Below are positions 6,357 to 6,522 of a stretch of DNA of 6,522 bases, one piece after another (position 1 is the stretch's first letter; each line of letters starts with the position of its first letter). Location of the stretch: positions 1 through 6,522 of the forward strand of contig DAOUSD010000106.1 in the NCBI GenBank assembly GCA_030627405.1. Direction: 5' to 3'. Both the position numbers and the translations under genes were made by a program. The notes beneath the pieces are model-generated. The model made no database searches and was not told where the DNA came from. It was given only the letters and a program-made list of their open reading frames with translations. Origin of the DNA: Deltaproteobacteria bacterium (lineage in GTDB: Bacteria; Desulfobacterota; Desulfobacteria; Desulfobacterales; ETH-SRB1).

Positions 6357-6522
6357 AATGGCTGTATATACTCTTCTCTCCCAAACGGATCATAATCTCC
6401 ACAAAACAAAGTTGGGCGCTTCATTAATCAGAAATTTGAAAACTCGAATATGAGATTAACCTGAGGCAGCGGACAATTAAATTTAAGAACGTCTGAAACT
6501 CGCGTATAAGTGAGCCTAAAGA
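6357..6522. other. 3' end region without a clear gene
   Basis: No convincing gene or terminator is seen. An ATG at 6358, two bases after the coaBC stop, opens a 31-codon frame ending at 6453. Its first residues, MAVYTLLS, recall the start of type II homoserine kinases, but the rest does not follow and no ribosome binding site is present. A short imperfect direct repeat links TGAAAACTCG at 6437-6446 and TGAAACTCG at 6494-6502. The next gene must lie beyond the window. Confidence 0.5.

Noticed and set aside
6358..6453. Start of a homoserine kinase gene after coaBC
   Set aside because: Only the first eight residues resemble that family, the frame closes after 31 codons, and there is no ribosome binding site.

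Overview
The window is about 6.5 kb of moderately AT-rich bacterial DNA with all convincing genes on the + strand. The best guess for the source is a Gram-negative delta-proteobacterium (Desulfobacterota, probably near Desulfobacterales). This rests on the run ftsB-like, small TPR protein, lipoprotein, coaBC, on the protein style, and on AT-rich dispersed repeats between genes. It is a judgement from memory, not a search result.

Layout. Positions 1-466 hold no convincing gene, only short open stretches in several frames and a near-perfect 22-bp palindrome at the left edge. Positions 467-2071 encode an accessory protein joining a P-loop AAA-like ATPase to a C-terminal PD-(D/E)XK nuclease-like domain. 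Positions 2091-2238 hold a compact non-coding element with 15-bp imperfect terminal inverted repeats and an internal 15-bp perfect inverted repeat, which looks like a MITE-type or folded repeat. Next is murJ (2294-3862), the lipid II flippase. A 209-bp spacer (3863-4071) is packed with short degenerate repeats. A tight four-gene cluster then runs from 4072 to 6356: an FtsB/DivIC-type divisome protein, a 93-residue single-TPR protein, a putative lipoprotein and the bifunctional coenzyme A enzyme CoaBC. The last 166 bases have no clear gene.

How the genes relate. murJ and ftsB both serve envelope growth and division, and coaBC supplies coenzyme A. The four genes from ftsB to coaBC overlap or nearly touch (ATGA overlaps, a 4-nt gap), so they are probably co-transcribed and translationally coupled. 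The ATPase-nuclease gene is separate from this housekeeping block: it sits beside a repeat element and belongs to a family whose biological role I do not know to be established. It is the only candidate here for an unusual system, and a single gene next to a repeat is thin evidence for one.
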